Of a stretch of 64,000 nucleotides of DNA, positions 35,801-46,180 are shown piece by piece. Within the stretch, counting starts at the first letter, position 1. Each line of letters opens with the position of its first letter. The notes below the pieces were generated by a model. That model saw only the letters and a list, made by a program, of their open reading frames with translations, was not told the DNA's origin and searched no databases. Both the position numbers and the translations under genes were made by a program. The DNA lies in NCBI GenBank assembly GCA_009602725.1, contig WELB01000141.1, forward strand, positions 289,749 to 353,748, read 5' to 3'. The DNA comes from Spirogloea muscicola (lineage: Eukaryota > Streptophyta > Zygnematophyceae > Spirogloeales > Spirogloeaceae).

Positions 35801-36779
35801 TTGTGTTACTCTGAACTCTTTGTGACCATGTCTGCGTCTGCGTCCGCATTTTGCACCAAGGCGAGGACGATCTGCCCGTCCTCCTACCTCAAGACAGGAA
35901 GTGGCTGTAAGACATAGAGGACAGGTACAAAATGTAGATCTGAACAGCAGGTTCAGGTTGCAGATCAAGAAAGACGAGGGCAGGCAGAGCAAGAGTCGTT
36001 TCAGTCTGAAAGAGTTGGATGGCACAAGAAGCAAGATACAAAACGCTAAGACGTCAGCAAGTAGGCTCTCAGTGACCTCTAGTCCGTAAATTGGGGTCGG
36101 AAAGAGGCCCCTTGCAGGAAGGAGAGGCACCTTGGCCTCCCCATCTCTTTACACACACGCATCCTTCCTTGCAGGAAGGTATCCCCAGGGAAGGTCTGCA
36201 CCGCGTACGCCGTTGTCCTAGGGAGCGGGCAGCCAAAACGAGAGCCCGCAGCTCGAGGCATTTACGTGGCGGGGCGTGGTAAAAAGAAGCAGCTCTTTCT
36301 AAGGGGGCGAGGAATGGAAAGCCAGCCCGCAAAGAATGAATACGATGCAGCCAAAGAAAAAGATATTTCGAAGTAAGGCGAGGGCTGTAAAAGGTATAGC
36401 CTGTAGGAATGAAGAACGAAGCTGGAGAGAAGAAGGTGATAATACGGTCGAACAAGCTCCAAATCAGCTCCTGCGGTGAGCATGAAATGCAAGGGAACCC
36501 AAGCCGAGCCAAACAACCTGTTCGCTGGGTAAATTTGGAAGTTGCAGGGATGGGGCTGCAAAGAGAAGAACCCTTGGCTAAGAGGGGTTGAGGGAAAAGG
36601 ACAACAGCTCTTGAAGTGGGGCGATGGCTGTGAGATGCCAGCCTATTAAGGAAAGCACAACTGGAGGAAATAGCTCATCCAAGTTAAGGAAACTACTGGC
36701 AGCTGCTGATATAAGAAGAGCGGCTGTACAAAAAGGGGAAAAGTGGCTCTCCCAATGGCTCTCCCAACTACCCCCGCAG

Positions 36780-37165
36780 TGATCACCTCATACCAGCCGC
36801 CATCGATACCTTTGGCTGCATGGGTCCTCGCTTCCATAACCTATTTGAGAATATAGCGAGTATGGGATATGCACGACGCCAGGTAATGCTTCCAGCCCAG
36901 ATGGGCATGCCGGCAGCCTCTGTTATTTTTGCGATGTCGAGTGCCAGCTTGTCTGCAGCGAGCTCAGGCTCATGCGTTGCATCAGAAAGGTGGTCGAGCC
37001 TTAGCTGGTGGCACAAGAGCTTGTCGATTGCCGTCCGGTATTCGGGCATCAGTTAGCGACTACTATGTGCTAAATCGTTGCTACTGAGCGGGTCAGCTTA
37101 GCAGCTGGTGATGTACATTTGTATATGTGCTTGCCATTGTCCTTGGCCACACAGGCCCTGTAAGG
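36780..37165 (+). mobile_element. LINE C-terminal coding end plus 3' UTR (family 1, fullest copy)
   Basis: The frame reads HLIPAAIDTFGCMGPRFHN, an arrangement I know from LINE C-terminal regions (V/I-P-x-x-I/V-E/D-T-F/Y-G-A). It continues to a stop at 37056 (SIAVRYSGIS). The 3' UTR follows with gctactgagcgggtcagctt and atgtgcttgccattgtcctt. This copy ties the many shorter family-1 pieces in the window to a LINE. Confidence 0.65.
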
Positions 37166-37904
37166 AATGCTGTGGATCGCCAAGCCTGGGCTGCCGGCGG
37201 CGCAAGGAAAAGCGGGGAGGCATTGGGATGGGGCCGCAACGGTGAAGTTGAGCAACGGGTACTGCAGGGGCAAGGAAAAGATCGGCAAGGATCCAGGGGT
37301 CCGAGTTTGGGTGAAGAACTCACCCCCTCTCCCATCTCGGGTGCCCTCTATATAGCCCGACGGACTGCGAGCCCGGCCATACGGGCCCGGGTGGGACATT
37401 TGGCACCTCAGTCTCTCACTGACGACCCGTCCACGACCTGTCGACGGCTATCAACGGGCTACCACCGACCATCTACCCATCCATCGGCAACCACCGCCAT
37501 ACTGACGGTCCCCCGTCACTAGCAGCTGACGGTCACTACCCACAGGGTATCGTCAGCCGTCTATCGTTCCCGCCATCACTAACGGCTAACAACGCCGTCA
37601 AGGCAGTCTACAGCGCTGCCACCTCCCGTCGCCGTTCCAGCGCCAGCACCATGCTGTCTCGCGTGTCACGGCTCCTGGTTGCGCCGCTCTCAGCTCTATA
37701 TTAAAGCCACGCTGCCCAGCCTGGTGAAATTGTCCGTCTCCAGGCATCTGTCAAGCCTTTCCTGCGGCACCGACAGTCAATTTATTCATCAGCCAGATGA
37801 GGTGTCTAGTCTCCAGGCATCTGTCAATACGTTACTGCTGCATTGACATTCCAGCCATGTAAAATCGTTACAAGCCCTCCATCACTCATTATACACTCTT
37901 CACA
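37166..37904. other. Unassigned stretch with promoter-like motifs
   Basis: Bases 37346-37352 read ctctatatagc, and 37340-37860 is rich in short ccgtca/ccatc motifs. Another tatattaaa lies at about 37700. No coding potential is seen. It might be a decayed transposon end, but no partner repeat was found. Confidence 0.3.
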
Positions 37905-38515
37905 ATGATAAGCCAGCCCGAGAATAAACGACAAGGTTCGAGGGGACCGAATTACGAAGGGGCCATAAGCGCTTGGGGCAGGATGGATCACTCGATACAC
38001 AAGAAAACAACAGCGCTTCCAAATTGACTGGTGGCTGTGAGAGGCCAGCCCGAAGGAATGGACAAGGTCGAAAGGACTTAATGACTACGAGTGAGGAGCC
38101 TCAAATCCTACAGACTAGCTGCCGAGAAACTATCCCCCTGACGAAAGCCGGAGGCCGCAGCGAGAGCACGGCCAGCACGCAGATGCAAATAGGAAAAGCG
38201 CGGCCAGATTGACTGCAAGGCGTGGGTCATGGACCGCTGAAGGGGGACGGACAATCGCATCCCCTCCGTCATCTGGCCCCTTCCAACCTTTGTCAATTCT
38301 TTTCGGGCTGGCTTTTCACAGCCCTGGCCCCCATTGGGAGAGCCAATTCTTCTTACAGCCATCGCCCCTTGTGAAAGAGCTGCTTCTCCTCTGGGCTGGC
38401 ATCCGCGTCCATCACCTGATTTTGGGAGAGAGAAGGCGCGCTGTGCACATGAAAGGCAGTCCAAACCAAGCCAGTACAGTGTGTGAAATGAACAAAGAGC
38501 CATTATGGGCTAGGT
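37905..38515. repeat. Family-3 and family-2 repeats with LINE coding end
   Basis: Family-3 modules lie at about 37905-37960 and 38030-38075 (plus) and 38275-38350 (minus). Bases 38090-38210 match the coding end and flank seen at 52320-52450 and 62890-63010 (gagcctcaaa, gaaagccggaggcc, gcacggccagcacgc). A family-2 copy follows at 38428-38490. The insertions are nested and decayed. Confidence 0.6.
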
Positions 38516-38810
38516 GACTGAAGGGGGGGAGGCGCGTCAGCCCCCCCCGACGTGCCTGGGCTCGAACCGCCCCCGCGCCTGCCACGTGGGGCAACGGCAG
38601 TGGGCTCCCAGGATGCGCGCCCCCGCCAGATTGGGCCGCCGCCTGACTCGATCCGGCCCGCCGCGGCTATGGCGGCCAGCGTCCTCATCCCCCCAGCTAT
38701 GGTGCCCGAAAGGTAGGGCTCCGCTGATCTAGGGCGGGCCAGGGTCCCCGCGGCCGCCACCGCCGCCGCCGCCGCACCCACCGCGGCTCATGCGCCGGGG
38801 CCGCGCGCCG

Positions 38811-38813
38811 GCA

Positions 38814-38848
<35 letters not shown>

Positions 38849-38849
38849 C
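38811..38849. repeat. (CGG)n tract immediately before the bHLH start codon
   Basis: About 12 CGG units end at the base before ATG 38850. If translation starts at the upstream in-frame ATG at 38790, the tract is read as a poly-Ala run. Confidence 0.9.
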
Positions 38850-40482
38850 ATGAACTCGCCGGTGAGCGAGGCGCCGTGGAACTGCTACCTGGAGGACGAG
38901 CAGCACATCGACAACCTGGTCGGCATCTGGAACGGCCTCGACGGCGCCGCCAGCGGGTGGGCTCCTCGCAGCCCCGCCCCTGCGTGTGCCCTGCCTCCTG
39001 GCCCGGCTGCCGGCTCGGCCCTCAGAGCTCAAGCTCCTGCGCGCTGGGGTCCGGATGGTGGCGCAGCAGCGGCGGTGACGCGGTGAAGGCGGAGGATGGC
39101 AGCCATGACGAGGAGGTCGAGAAGGAGTCGTCCGTTTCCAAGAAGCGGTGCGGGTCCTTTTCCTCGCCCCCGGCCCCACTCCGCGGCAGTGCTCCGACGC
39201 CCTCGTGCGGCGATGAGCTTGGCCACGGGGTGCCAGGTCTCAGCACAGTCGGGACCTGGCCCCCATTGCCCTCGTTGGCCATGTCTCTGGGCAAAGACAA
39301 GCGAGAGCAAGCAGGTGGTGGCTTGCAGCAGTCACTCTGTGCTGCGTGGACCAGTTGGAACACGTCTTGACCATGGAGGCTCCCTGAGGCTTGCACGCGG
39401 TGTGGGCGGGGCTGGCCTGACCCTGTCCGTGGCAGGTCACGGGACGAGTGCTGCCGCGAGGGCGGCTCTGGCAGCAAGGCCAATCGGGAGAAGATGAGGC
39501 GGGACCGGCTGAATGACAGGTTAAGCTTCTGCCGGCACCCCCTGGAGTTGTCTTAAGTTGACGCTGCCTTGCAGTGTCAGTAGAGGCCTGGCACATCATC
39601 ACAATTTCTGGCAACAGCTACGTAAGCTAAGTTTGGTGCCAAGGGATGGAGTGATACGTGGTTGCCATGTCCAAGCCTCAGCTGCAGCTGCTAGGCCACT
39701 CTGTTTGTGGAAATTGCTCCTGCATCATGGGGTGTAGTCATTATCATACTTTGGGATGCTGGAGCTCTTCTGCCAGTGGCACAAAAGCTAAAACGATGGG
39801 TAACTTTCGCTGGGCATGCAGGTTCGTTGAGCTGAGTCAAGTCCTCGAGCTGGACCCTGGGCGGCCTCCCAAGACCGACAAGGCCAGCATTCTGAGCGAT
39901 GCCGTCAAGGTGGTGGGCCAGTTGAGAACAGAGGCCAAGGAGCTGCGTGCAGGGAATGCGCAGCTGCAGGACCAGATCAAGGAACTGAAGGTACACAGGT
40001 CTTGCTGCTTACAAGCGATGGCATGGTAAAGTAGCCTTGAATGTCAGCCAGCGAAGGTCTTCCCACATCAGGGAAGGTATGGGTCATTGCTGTCAACCTT
40101 CCACCCGGATGCCTTTGCAAGAAGCCCAGCCTGGTGGCAGGTGTTCCTGGCTTGTTGGGTTAATTTCTGACGGGACTGCTTGCTTGTTTCTGCTGTATGT
40201 GACTCTGAGAAATTTTTGCAGGCGGAGAAGATTGACTTGAGGGATGAGAAGGCGAGGCTCAAGTCAGAGAAGGATCGCTTGGAGCAGCAGGTCAAGAGCA
40301 TGGCAGTATCGCCAGGCTTTATATCCCACCCAGCAGCCATGCAGGCGGCTGCCGCTGCGTATGCTGCACAGGGCAAAGGGGCTCCGTATGCCGGCTACCC
40401 GGCCATGCATATGTGGCAGTACCTTCCGCCTGCAGATTTGGACACATCGCAGGACCATGTCCTCCGCCCTCCTGTAGCTTAA
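38850..40482 (+). CDS. Class IVc bHLH transcription factor (ILR3/bHLH105-like)
   Basis: Exons 38850-38956, 39070-39147, 39436-39519, 39822-39990 and 40222-40482 join in phase to 232 aa, the usual length of this class. Residues 1-60: MNSPVSEAPWN and an acidic stretch ending SVSKKR. Basic region: KANREKMRRDRLNDRF, with the Glu and Arg that contact the E-box. Helix-loop-helix: ELSQVLELDPGRPPKTDKASI, then ILSDAVKVVGQLRTEAKEL. A leucine-zipper-like coiled coil (QLQDQIKELKAEKIDLRDE) follows. The C-terminus DTSQDHVLRPPVA is the class IVc tail, kept almost letter for letter. In plants class IVc factors control iron-deficiency genes in the nucleus. That role here is an inference. An in-frame ATG at 38790 could add 20 Ala-rich residues. 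Confidence 0.93.
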
Positions 40483-40888
40483 CCAGCAGGGTTCCAGGGT
40501 TGCGTAGGGTACCAGCGTGTAGGAACACATTTTTGACCCCTGCTCAGATCTTGTTAGATTTTGACATTGTATTTCGTTACTGGGGATTCTATTTCATTCA
40601 CGGTTCACCTGACAGTCATGATCTTCTGCTCCAGAACTTCTTGTAGTGATGTTATTTTTGCAGCTAGCAGTTGATCACCTAACCCTTGCTTTTGGCATTT
40701 GACAGCGTCGAACATCTCGCCTGACCTGAAAAAGCTTGTTGCAGGAAGTTGTTTATTGCACTGTAGGCATTTGGTAAGCATGAACATGCCAAGAACCTCT
40801 AGCTGGCAAAGTTGATCAATTTGGTCCTGCAAAGCAAGGCTGCGGTGGATGTCATGCATCACTGAGCCTCCTGGCCCACACCACCCGG

Positions 40889-43671
40889 TCACCTCGTCAC
40901 CTTGTAGGCCTGAGACATGTACAGGCAACACAGTGAAGTTTTGCATGGCACGAGTCATGCCTTTCTGAGAAGTCTCGCATCAGTTCAAGTGACCAACAAC
41001 AGGTGCCTCGCAAAAGTGGTGAATTGTTGCATCAATGTCGTTGCAATCATTATAGTGGAGGGTGCATCTGGGAAGTGTCGACTTGCTTACCTTCACTTGC
41101 ATGAGCAATTTCTTTGCCTCAGGATCATTCTTGAAGTGGTTGCGCACTGGCTGTCGGTGATGCCGTGGAATGGGAGGGTGAGGCAGAAGTCAGAGACATG
41201 ATTAAAGAGCGGATGTGAAAGCCATGAATAAAGAAGAGGCACCAGATAACGTTGCAAAAGACCAAAATTCGTGCTCGAGATGCAACTTCTTACATTAGTG
41301 CGACGATTACGTAACAATGCAGTGAGTAACACACTGGACTGCTCTCATCTTGTCTACATATATGGGCTATTACTACTCTTACCTGGAGTATCGCGTTAAG
41401 ACCCTTGGCAAGGGCAATCTTAAGGTCCTGTGGGTGGAGCTCGCCGCTCAGATAATCAGAACTGACCTCCTCAAAGGTTGTGTACTCCCTGCCCAGAGAG
41501 CAGCAAGATCTTCTATACTATTACTATTTAGCATGAGACAAACTTGGAGTAGGTCATATTCACTTCTAAGTAACCTATGCATTGCTTTCTGAGCAGAAGT
41601 TGCTAAAAGGACAGCAAACTGACTTGTTACCGCCGTGCAGCTTGCTTCGCTCAATGAGGAGCTTCCCAAAAGTGGGCAGAATTATGTTACTGCACATAAG
41701 CAACGCAAGGGTTGCCTTCCAGCACCTTTTCTGGGCAGAAGGCTTTCTTGATTTTCACATTGACTTCAGCCTGCACATCCAACAGCACTGCACAGGACTT
41801 GATATGTGGATATAGCAGATGCAGCAGAGCACTGGGAAAGTGCCGCATGCTCAGATGTGCTGGTCATTGACCAACAGACAGGGTCTATTGCCTACAGCCA
41901 AGGCAGGGCCGCTAGAGCAGATCCGGCAAGTCTGTGGGAGCGTATAAGCAAGGGCAGTTGCAAGACTCAGGACCTCTTCATCCTCCATGAAGATAGCGGA
42001 ATTTGGGTCACTCTTGGACATCTTTTCTTGCCCTTGCAAAAGACCGGGAAGCATATCTGCTGACTTGTCAAGGGCTGTCACAGCACTGCTGCAGGAACAT
42101 CCTTATCTTTGCACCCTACATTCAGAGGCATAAGCAAATGGGGATTGCAAGAAGTGTATGCCAAAGCCGTAGTGCAGCATTGATCATTGCGGATACGATG
42201 GGAGAGGATGATGGGCTTGTTTTTCCGTTTGATGTCATCGCAGTACTCTCGTGCTAGGACATTGACTTTGCGCTGGTCCATTCCCAGCTGGCAGATGTCC
42301 GCCTGCACTGCACCGCGTAGGCAGCTCAGCGGCAAATGGAAGTAGCTAACTTGCAGCAGCAAAGTCCAATAAATATTAGAGCATGGTGTGGTCTTGACGT
42401 GTTCAGACGGAGTGGAGACATCTGGGCCTCCATCTGGACCACTACAAGCAAGGCCTGAGGTTGACAGGAATGCATGCACCAAAACTCAAGCCAGGATCGC
42501 AGGGTCACCTTGAGGAAGAAGATGTCCGCACACTGCATGCACGGATAAAAGATCTGGGCTGCCGACAGGTCGTCCTGCTCACTCCTCCCCATGATTTGCG
42601 AGCATCTGCCGCCCAGCCCCACCAGGCTGTCTTTACTGCCTGCCCTAGCGATAACTGAGCGGCTCCCGTACACTCGTGTCTCAAAGCTCGCAAACGAACT
42701 CGCGCTCGGTCGTCTGACCTGATGATGCGTGGTAGCTTGTTGCGTGCAGCAATATCCATGACCAGCGGCCAGTATTCCCCCGCCTTGGACGTGATCTCCT
42801 CGGACGACCACAGGAATTGGACACGCTCCAAGTCCATGCCGGCGGCTTTCCAGACCTCGATCATGTAGCGCCCGACGGTCTGGATCTTCTTGAGGTCGCC
42901 CCCCATTTTGTTGTTGAGCTTGGCGAACCAATCGGCCACCCAGAACTTGAAGATGCAGCCAGCCCCCGTCAGCTTGTTGACGTTCAACGCCTTCATGACG
43001 CCCTGCGAGGAGCAGACTGCCATGCAAGGGTCACGACTGTTCGAGTCAAACGTCCAGTTTAGAGGAGCCAAGGCCGTTCTGGGTTTGGGGTCCTAGGTTC
43101 TGGGTTTTGGCTACTTGGGTCCGTGCTTGAGGACGAGGCCACAGGAAGGTAGAAGCATGAGGACGAGCGCGCTCAGATCAGTAGCAACCCTATACATGAG
43201 GGCTCCATGAGCTCCTGATTTGCCTAAGCCCGACAATGGGCAGCACGAGAGGCGCCGAAAGCAAGCCAAGCAAGCCAGAGGCTAAGGCAGTGGGGGCGAG
43301 CGCAGGCTTCACCTGGGCAATGTGCATGCGCCCGGACGGCTCGAAGCCGTCGTAGCAGACGGGGTCGGGCTTGCGGAGCAGCAGCTGCTGCAGCTCCTCC
43401 TCCTGGATGCACTCCTCGCCCACACTGCGCACCTGCGCAAACCGCTCCTCCGGCAACAGCCTGCGGCGACGGCAACGCGGGCGCCGGCGTTGGCGACGGA
43501 CAAGTGCGCCACTGCGACGCCGCGGCGCCGAGAGCCCGGCGTTCCCCGTCGGTGCACGGGGCGCTCGCCTGCCAGCCGCCGCCGCCACCGCAGCCGCCGC
43601 CNNNNNNNNNNNNNNNNNNNNNNNNNNNNGGGGCCGGCCGGGGCGGGGTCCTGCGGCGTGGCGTCCGCCAT
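40889..43671 (-). CDS. Cytosolic tyrosyl-tRNA synthetase (eukaryotic/archaeal type)
   Basis: Charges tRNA-Tyr. The minus-strand ATG at 43671 gives MADATPQDPAPAGP before an N gap. Then exon 43460-43313 (ERFAQVRSVGEECIQEEEL, CYDGFEPSGRMHIAQ; GRMHIAQ is the class I HIGH-like motif), exon 43002-42719 (VADWFAKLNNKMGGDLKKI, YWPLVMDIAARNKL), exon 42605-42509 (QIMGRSEQDDLSAAQIFYP), exon 42302 to about 42200 (ADICQLGMDQRKVNVLAREY) and an exon with LPGLLQGQEKMSKSDPNSA (KMSKS loop). Next follow AEVNVKIKKAFCPEKVLEGNP (about 41780-41690), EYTTFEEVSSDYLSGELHPQD, PVRNHFKNDPEAKKLL and a tiny last exon 40909-40889 that encodes AYKVTR-stop. The order matches the plant cytosolic enzyme, which has no EMAP-like domain. 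The 3' end faces the bHLH gene at a distance of about 400 bp. Confidence 0.93.
43075..43130. repeat. Degenerate TTTAGGG-like tract in TyrRS intron
   Basis: Contains ctgggtttggggtcctaggt and ttctgggttttgg, weak telomere-like variants, between exons 43460-43313 and 43002-42719. Confidence 0.4.
43602..43629. other. Assembly gap (28 N) in the TyrRS first exon or intron
   Basis: The gap follows ccgccgccaccgcagccgcc, again a CCG tract. Confidence 0.99.
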
Positions 43672-43780
43672 GGCGGGCGCGGCCCGTGCGGCGGCGGCAG
43701 CGAGCCCACGGGCTGTGGCTGTGTACAAGGCGAGGGGTTGTGCCTCCGGTGCTGCAGGCCGCCGGCCACGGCTGGGCACG

Positions 43781-44220
43781 AGAGAAGGCGAGCGGTGCGC
43801 TTGAAGCGAGGCCAATTCAAGCCAATACATTGTTCAGGCAAAGAATGCAGCGCAAAGAATGTGGCTACATGAAATGCTCGTCAATCTGCCGTTCGGTGTT
43901 CGGGCATCAATTAGCGACCTCCACGAGCTGACTCGTGCTCACTGAGCGGGTCAGCTCAGTAGCAGGTGATGTACAACTGTCCATGTGCTTGCCTTTGTAC
44001 TTAGCTACTCGGGCTCTTCCATCACTCAAAACACACTCCATCTTGCTGGGCCGTCGAGTCCCACTCCCTTGCGCCGTCGTGTGTTGGCCTGTCTGCAGCG
44101 TGCTCAGGCTCATGCTTTACACAAGAAAGCTGGGCGAGCTCAAATTGGTGGCCGAAAGGCTTGGTGATTCGCCATCCGGGTAACAGGCATCGTGTAGGGA
44201 CCTCTATTCGCGGGTCGAGT
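43781..44220 (+). mobile_element. Family-2 copy followed by LINE 3' ends (family 1)
   Basis: 43781-43870 is a family-2 copy (gagaaggcgagcggtgcgct, ccaattcaagccaatacatt). 43875-44040 is a family-1 3' end (ttcgggcatcaattagcgac, actgagcgggtcagctcagt). 44085-44220 repeats the preceding coding part (gcgtgctcaggctcatgctt, agaaagctgggcgagctc). All are truncated. Confidence 0.7.
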
Positions 44221-44665
44221 CGACATGGCCCCCACCGGCACGGCTCCCCCCGCTGTGTGGCAACTCCGGCTCTCTTTGCCCCCACCCGCCAACTATCCTG
44301 CCACTGCTGCTGCCTCCCTCTCCGCTAGCAGCTCCAGAAGCGGTGCAGGTCGAGTCGACAAGACCCCCATCTGCACGGCTCCCCCCGCTCTGTGGCACCT
44401 CCGCCTTTCCTTTCTCCCACCCGCCTTCCTTCATTCCTTCCTTTCCTTCCTGCCACTGCTGCTGCCTCCCACTCCTCTGCTTGCCTTTGTACTTGGCCAC
44501 ACATGGCCTCCCCATCTCTTAATACACACATCTTCTAGCAGGTCCAAAAGCGGCGCGGTCGAGTCGACATGGCTCCCTGCGGCACGGCTCCCCCTGCTCT
44601 GTGGCACCTCCAGCCCTCCTTTCCCCCACCCATCGTCCTTCCTGCCACTGCTGCTGCCTCTCACT
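44214..44665 (+). repeat. Three spaced copies of a ~115-bp unit, with a LINE tail unit in between
   Basis: Units at about 44214-44325, 44345-44475 and 44558-44665 share ggtcgagtcgacatggcccc, cacggctccccccgctgtgt and cctgccactgctgctgcctc. A family-1 tail unit (gcctttgtacttggccacac) lies at 44486-44540 between units 2 and 3. Confidence 0.8.
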
Positions 44666-44669
44666 CCTC

Positions 44670-45185
44670 TATGTGCTAACTCGTGGTTACTGAGCGGGTC
44701 AGCTAAGCAGCTGGTGATGTCCATTCGTCAATGTGCTTACCTCTGAACTTAGCCACACAGGCCCTCCATCACTTTGGACACACTATTTTTTCTATGTTCT
44801 GAACCGTGCTTACTGATTGGGTCAATCTGCAGTGCGTGATGTACGTTATCAGGTGTGCGTGCTGTTGAACTTGGCCACTTTGGCCTTAACTTAAATCATT
44901 ACACGCAAGCCCGCCCTGCTCCTCGGAGACTCCGCTGCAAGCAAGCAGCCTAATGAAATGGCAACCCGGCTCCATATCACTGCAGGCAAGCAGCCGAACA
45001 AAGCACAAGCAAATTGCTCTACAGTAGGCAATGGCTGCGACGAGCAACCCCATTTGGGTTGGGTATCAATCAGCAATCTCTGTATGCTGACCCGTGGAAA
45101 TAGAGCAAGCGGCAGCGATTGATGTATGCTTGTCGATGTGCTTGTCTTTGCCCTCAGGCGGCTCTGGCCCTCTGACACAAGACAA
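44670..45185 (+). mobile_element. Three further LINE 3' end copies (family 1)
   Basis: Copies lie at about 44670-44790 (actgagcgggtcagctaagc), 44800-44895 (more diverged, ttactgattgggtcaatctg) and 45050-45185 (gtatcaatcagcaatctctg). They stand head to tail. Confidence 0.65.
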
Positions 45186-46180
45186 GCCCTTCTACCCTGA
45201 CCTCAATTTATAGCAGGATGCCGCAGGTGCCCTCCTAGGTAATGCTGGTTCTGCACTGTAATGTGTCTGCAGATGCTGCCGATCAACTATGGAACTTAGT
45301 GGCTTCGTGAGAGTCCTCAAATCTGGCACAACTGTTCTCACTCGACCTCATCCACTCAACTGCGCCGACTGCAGCTCTTTCCCTTCTTCGTAGTTGCTGC
45401 GATTGTCATGCAAAGGCTCTCTACTCGTGTTCTATATACTATCATAGGTTGTTAAGGCTAATGTTCGCAAATCACAGGGAAGCAAATGCATGCACTGGGC
45501 TATCTGCCCACGAGTTGGGGAGCTCTGCAGAATCCTGTACTCTTCAAACCCTGGAAGCTGTAAATATTGCTGATCTCCACTCCGACTTCTCGACTTCCAC
45601 TTAGACTTCCTCAACGACTGTAAGAGACTGCTATTCGAGCAGAATTGTAGGAAAGGGACACTTCAGCGATGAAAATGCGTGTGACCACACATCCTTGGAG
45701 TCCTGTTGCTCTACATAGGTGCTGGAGATTGCATTGAGTAACAACGCCCGGATTTGAGAAGCAGCACAATGGAGGGAGGACAATAACAAGTCACAAAGAC
45801 TCACTAGCTATGGATGTCATCCCTCACTGAGCCCACACAACCCACTCCATCCTGCCTTGACATGCCTCAGAACGATATGAGGGGCTGCTATTGAAAACTC
45901 TGTGCTTACTCCGTGTCATTAAGATAGAGAGGTACTACAATGGATGCCAGATGGGTTCAATTGCCCTAATGAAAGGATAACTTTGGAGTAAGAGCAACAC
46001 AATTTGTCGGCCGATTGACAGCACTATGTAAAAGTTGCTGCGGTCAACAAGCTGAAAGCAATGAGCTCAAGAATGCTGAATGAGCAAAGCAGACACTTTG
46101 CAGCCTACCAAACTACTTCCATTGATCAATGGACCTAGAGAGCTATGCAATGAGCCTGCCCGGCAGCATGCCATAAGCAT
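45186..46180. other. Intergenic, no gene seen
   Basis: AT-richer sequence without a recognised exon or repeat copy. It contains the 3' UTR of the minus-strand ChaN-DUF3411 gene at its right end. Confidence 0.35.

Noticed and set aside
35556-35849. 97-codon minus-strand frame rich in Thr, Pro and His
   Set aside because: It is the translation of the minisatellite units.
37340-37870. Possible solo LTR with a TATA-like box and tatattaaa signal
   Set aside because: No second copy, no target-site duplication and no coding remnant of such an element was seen nearby, so no family can be named.
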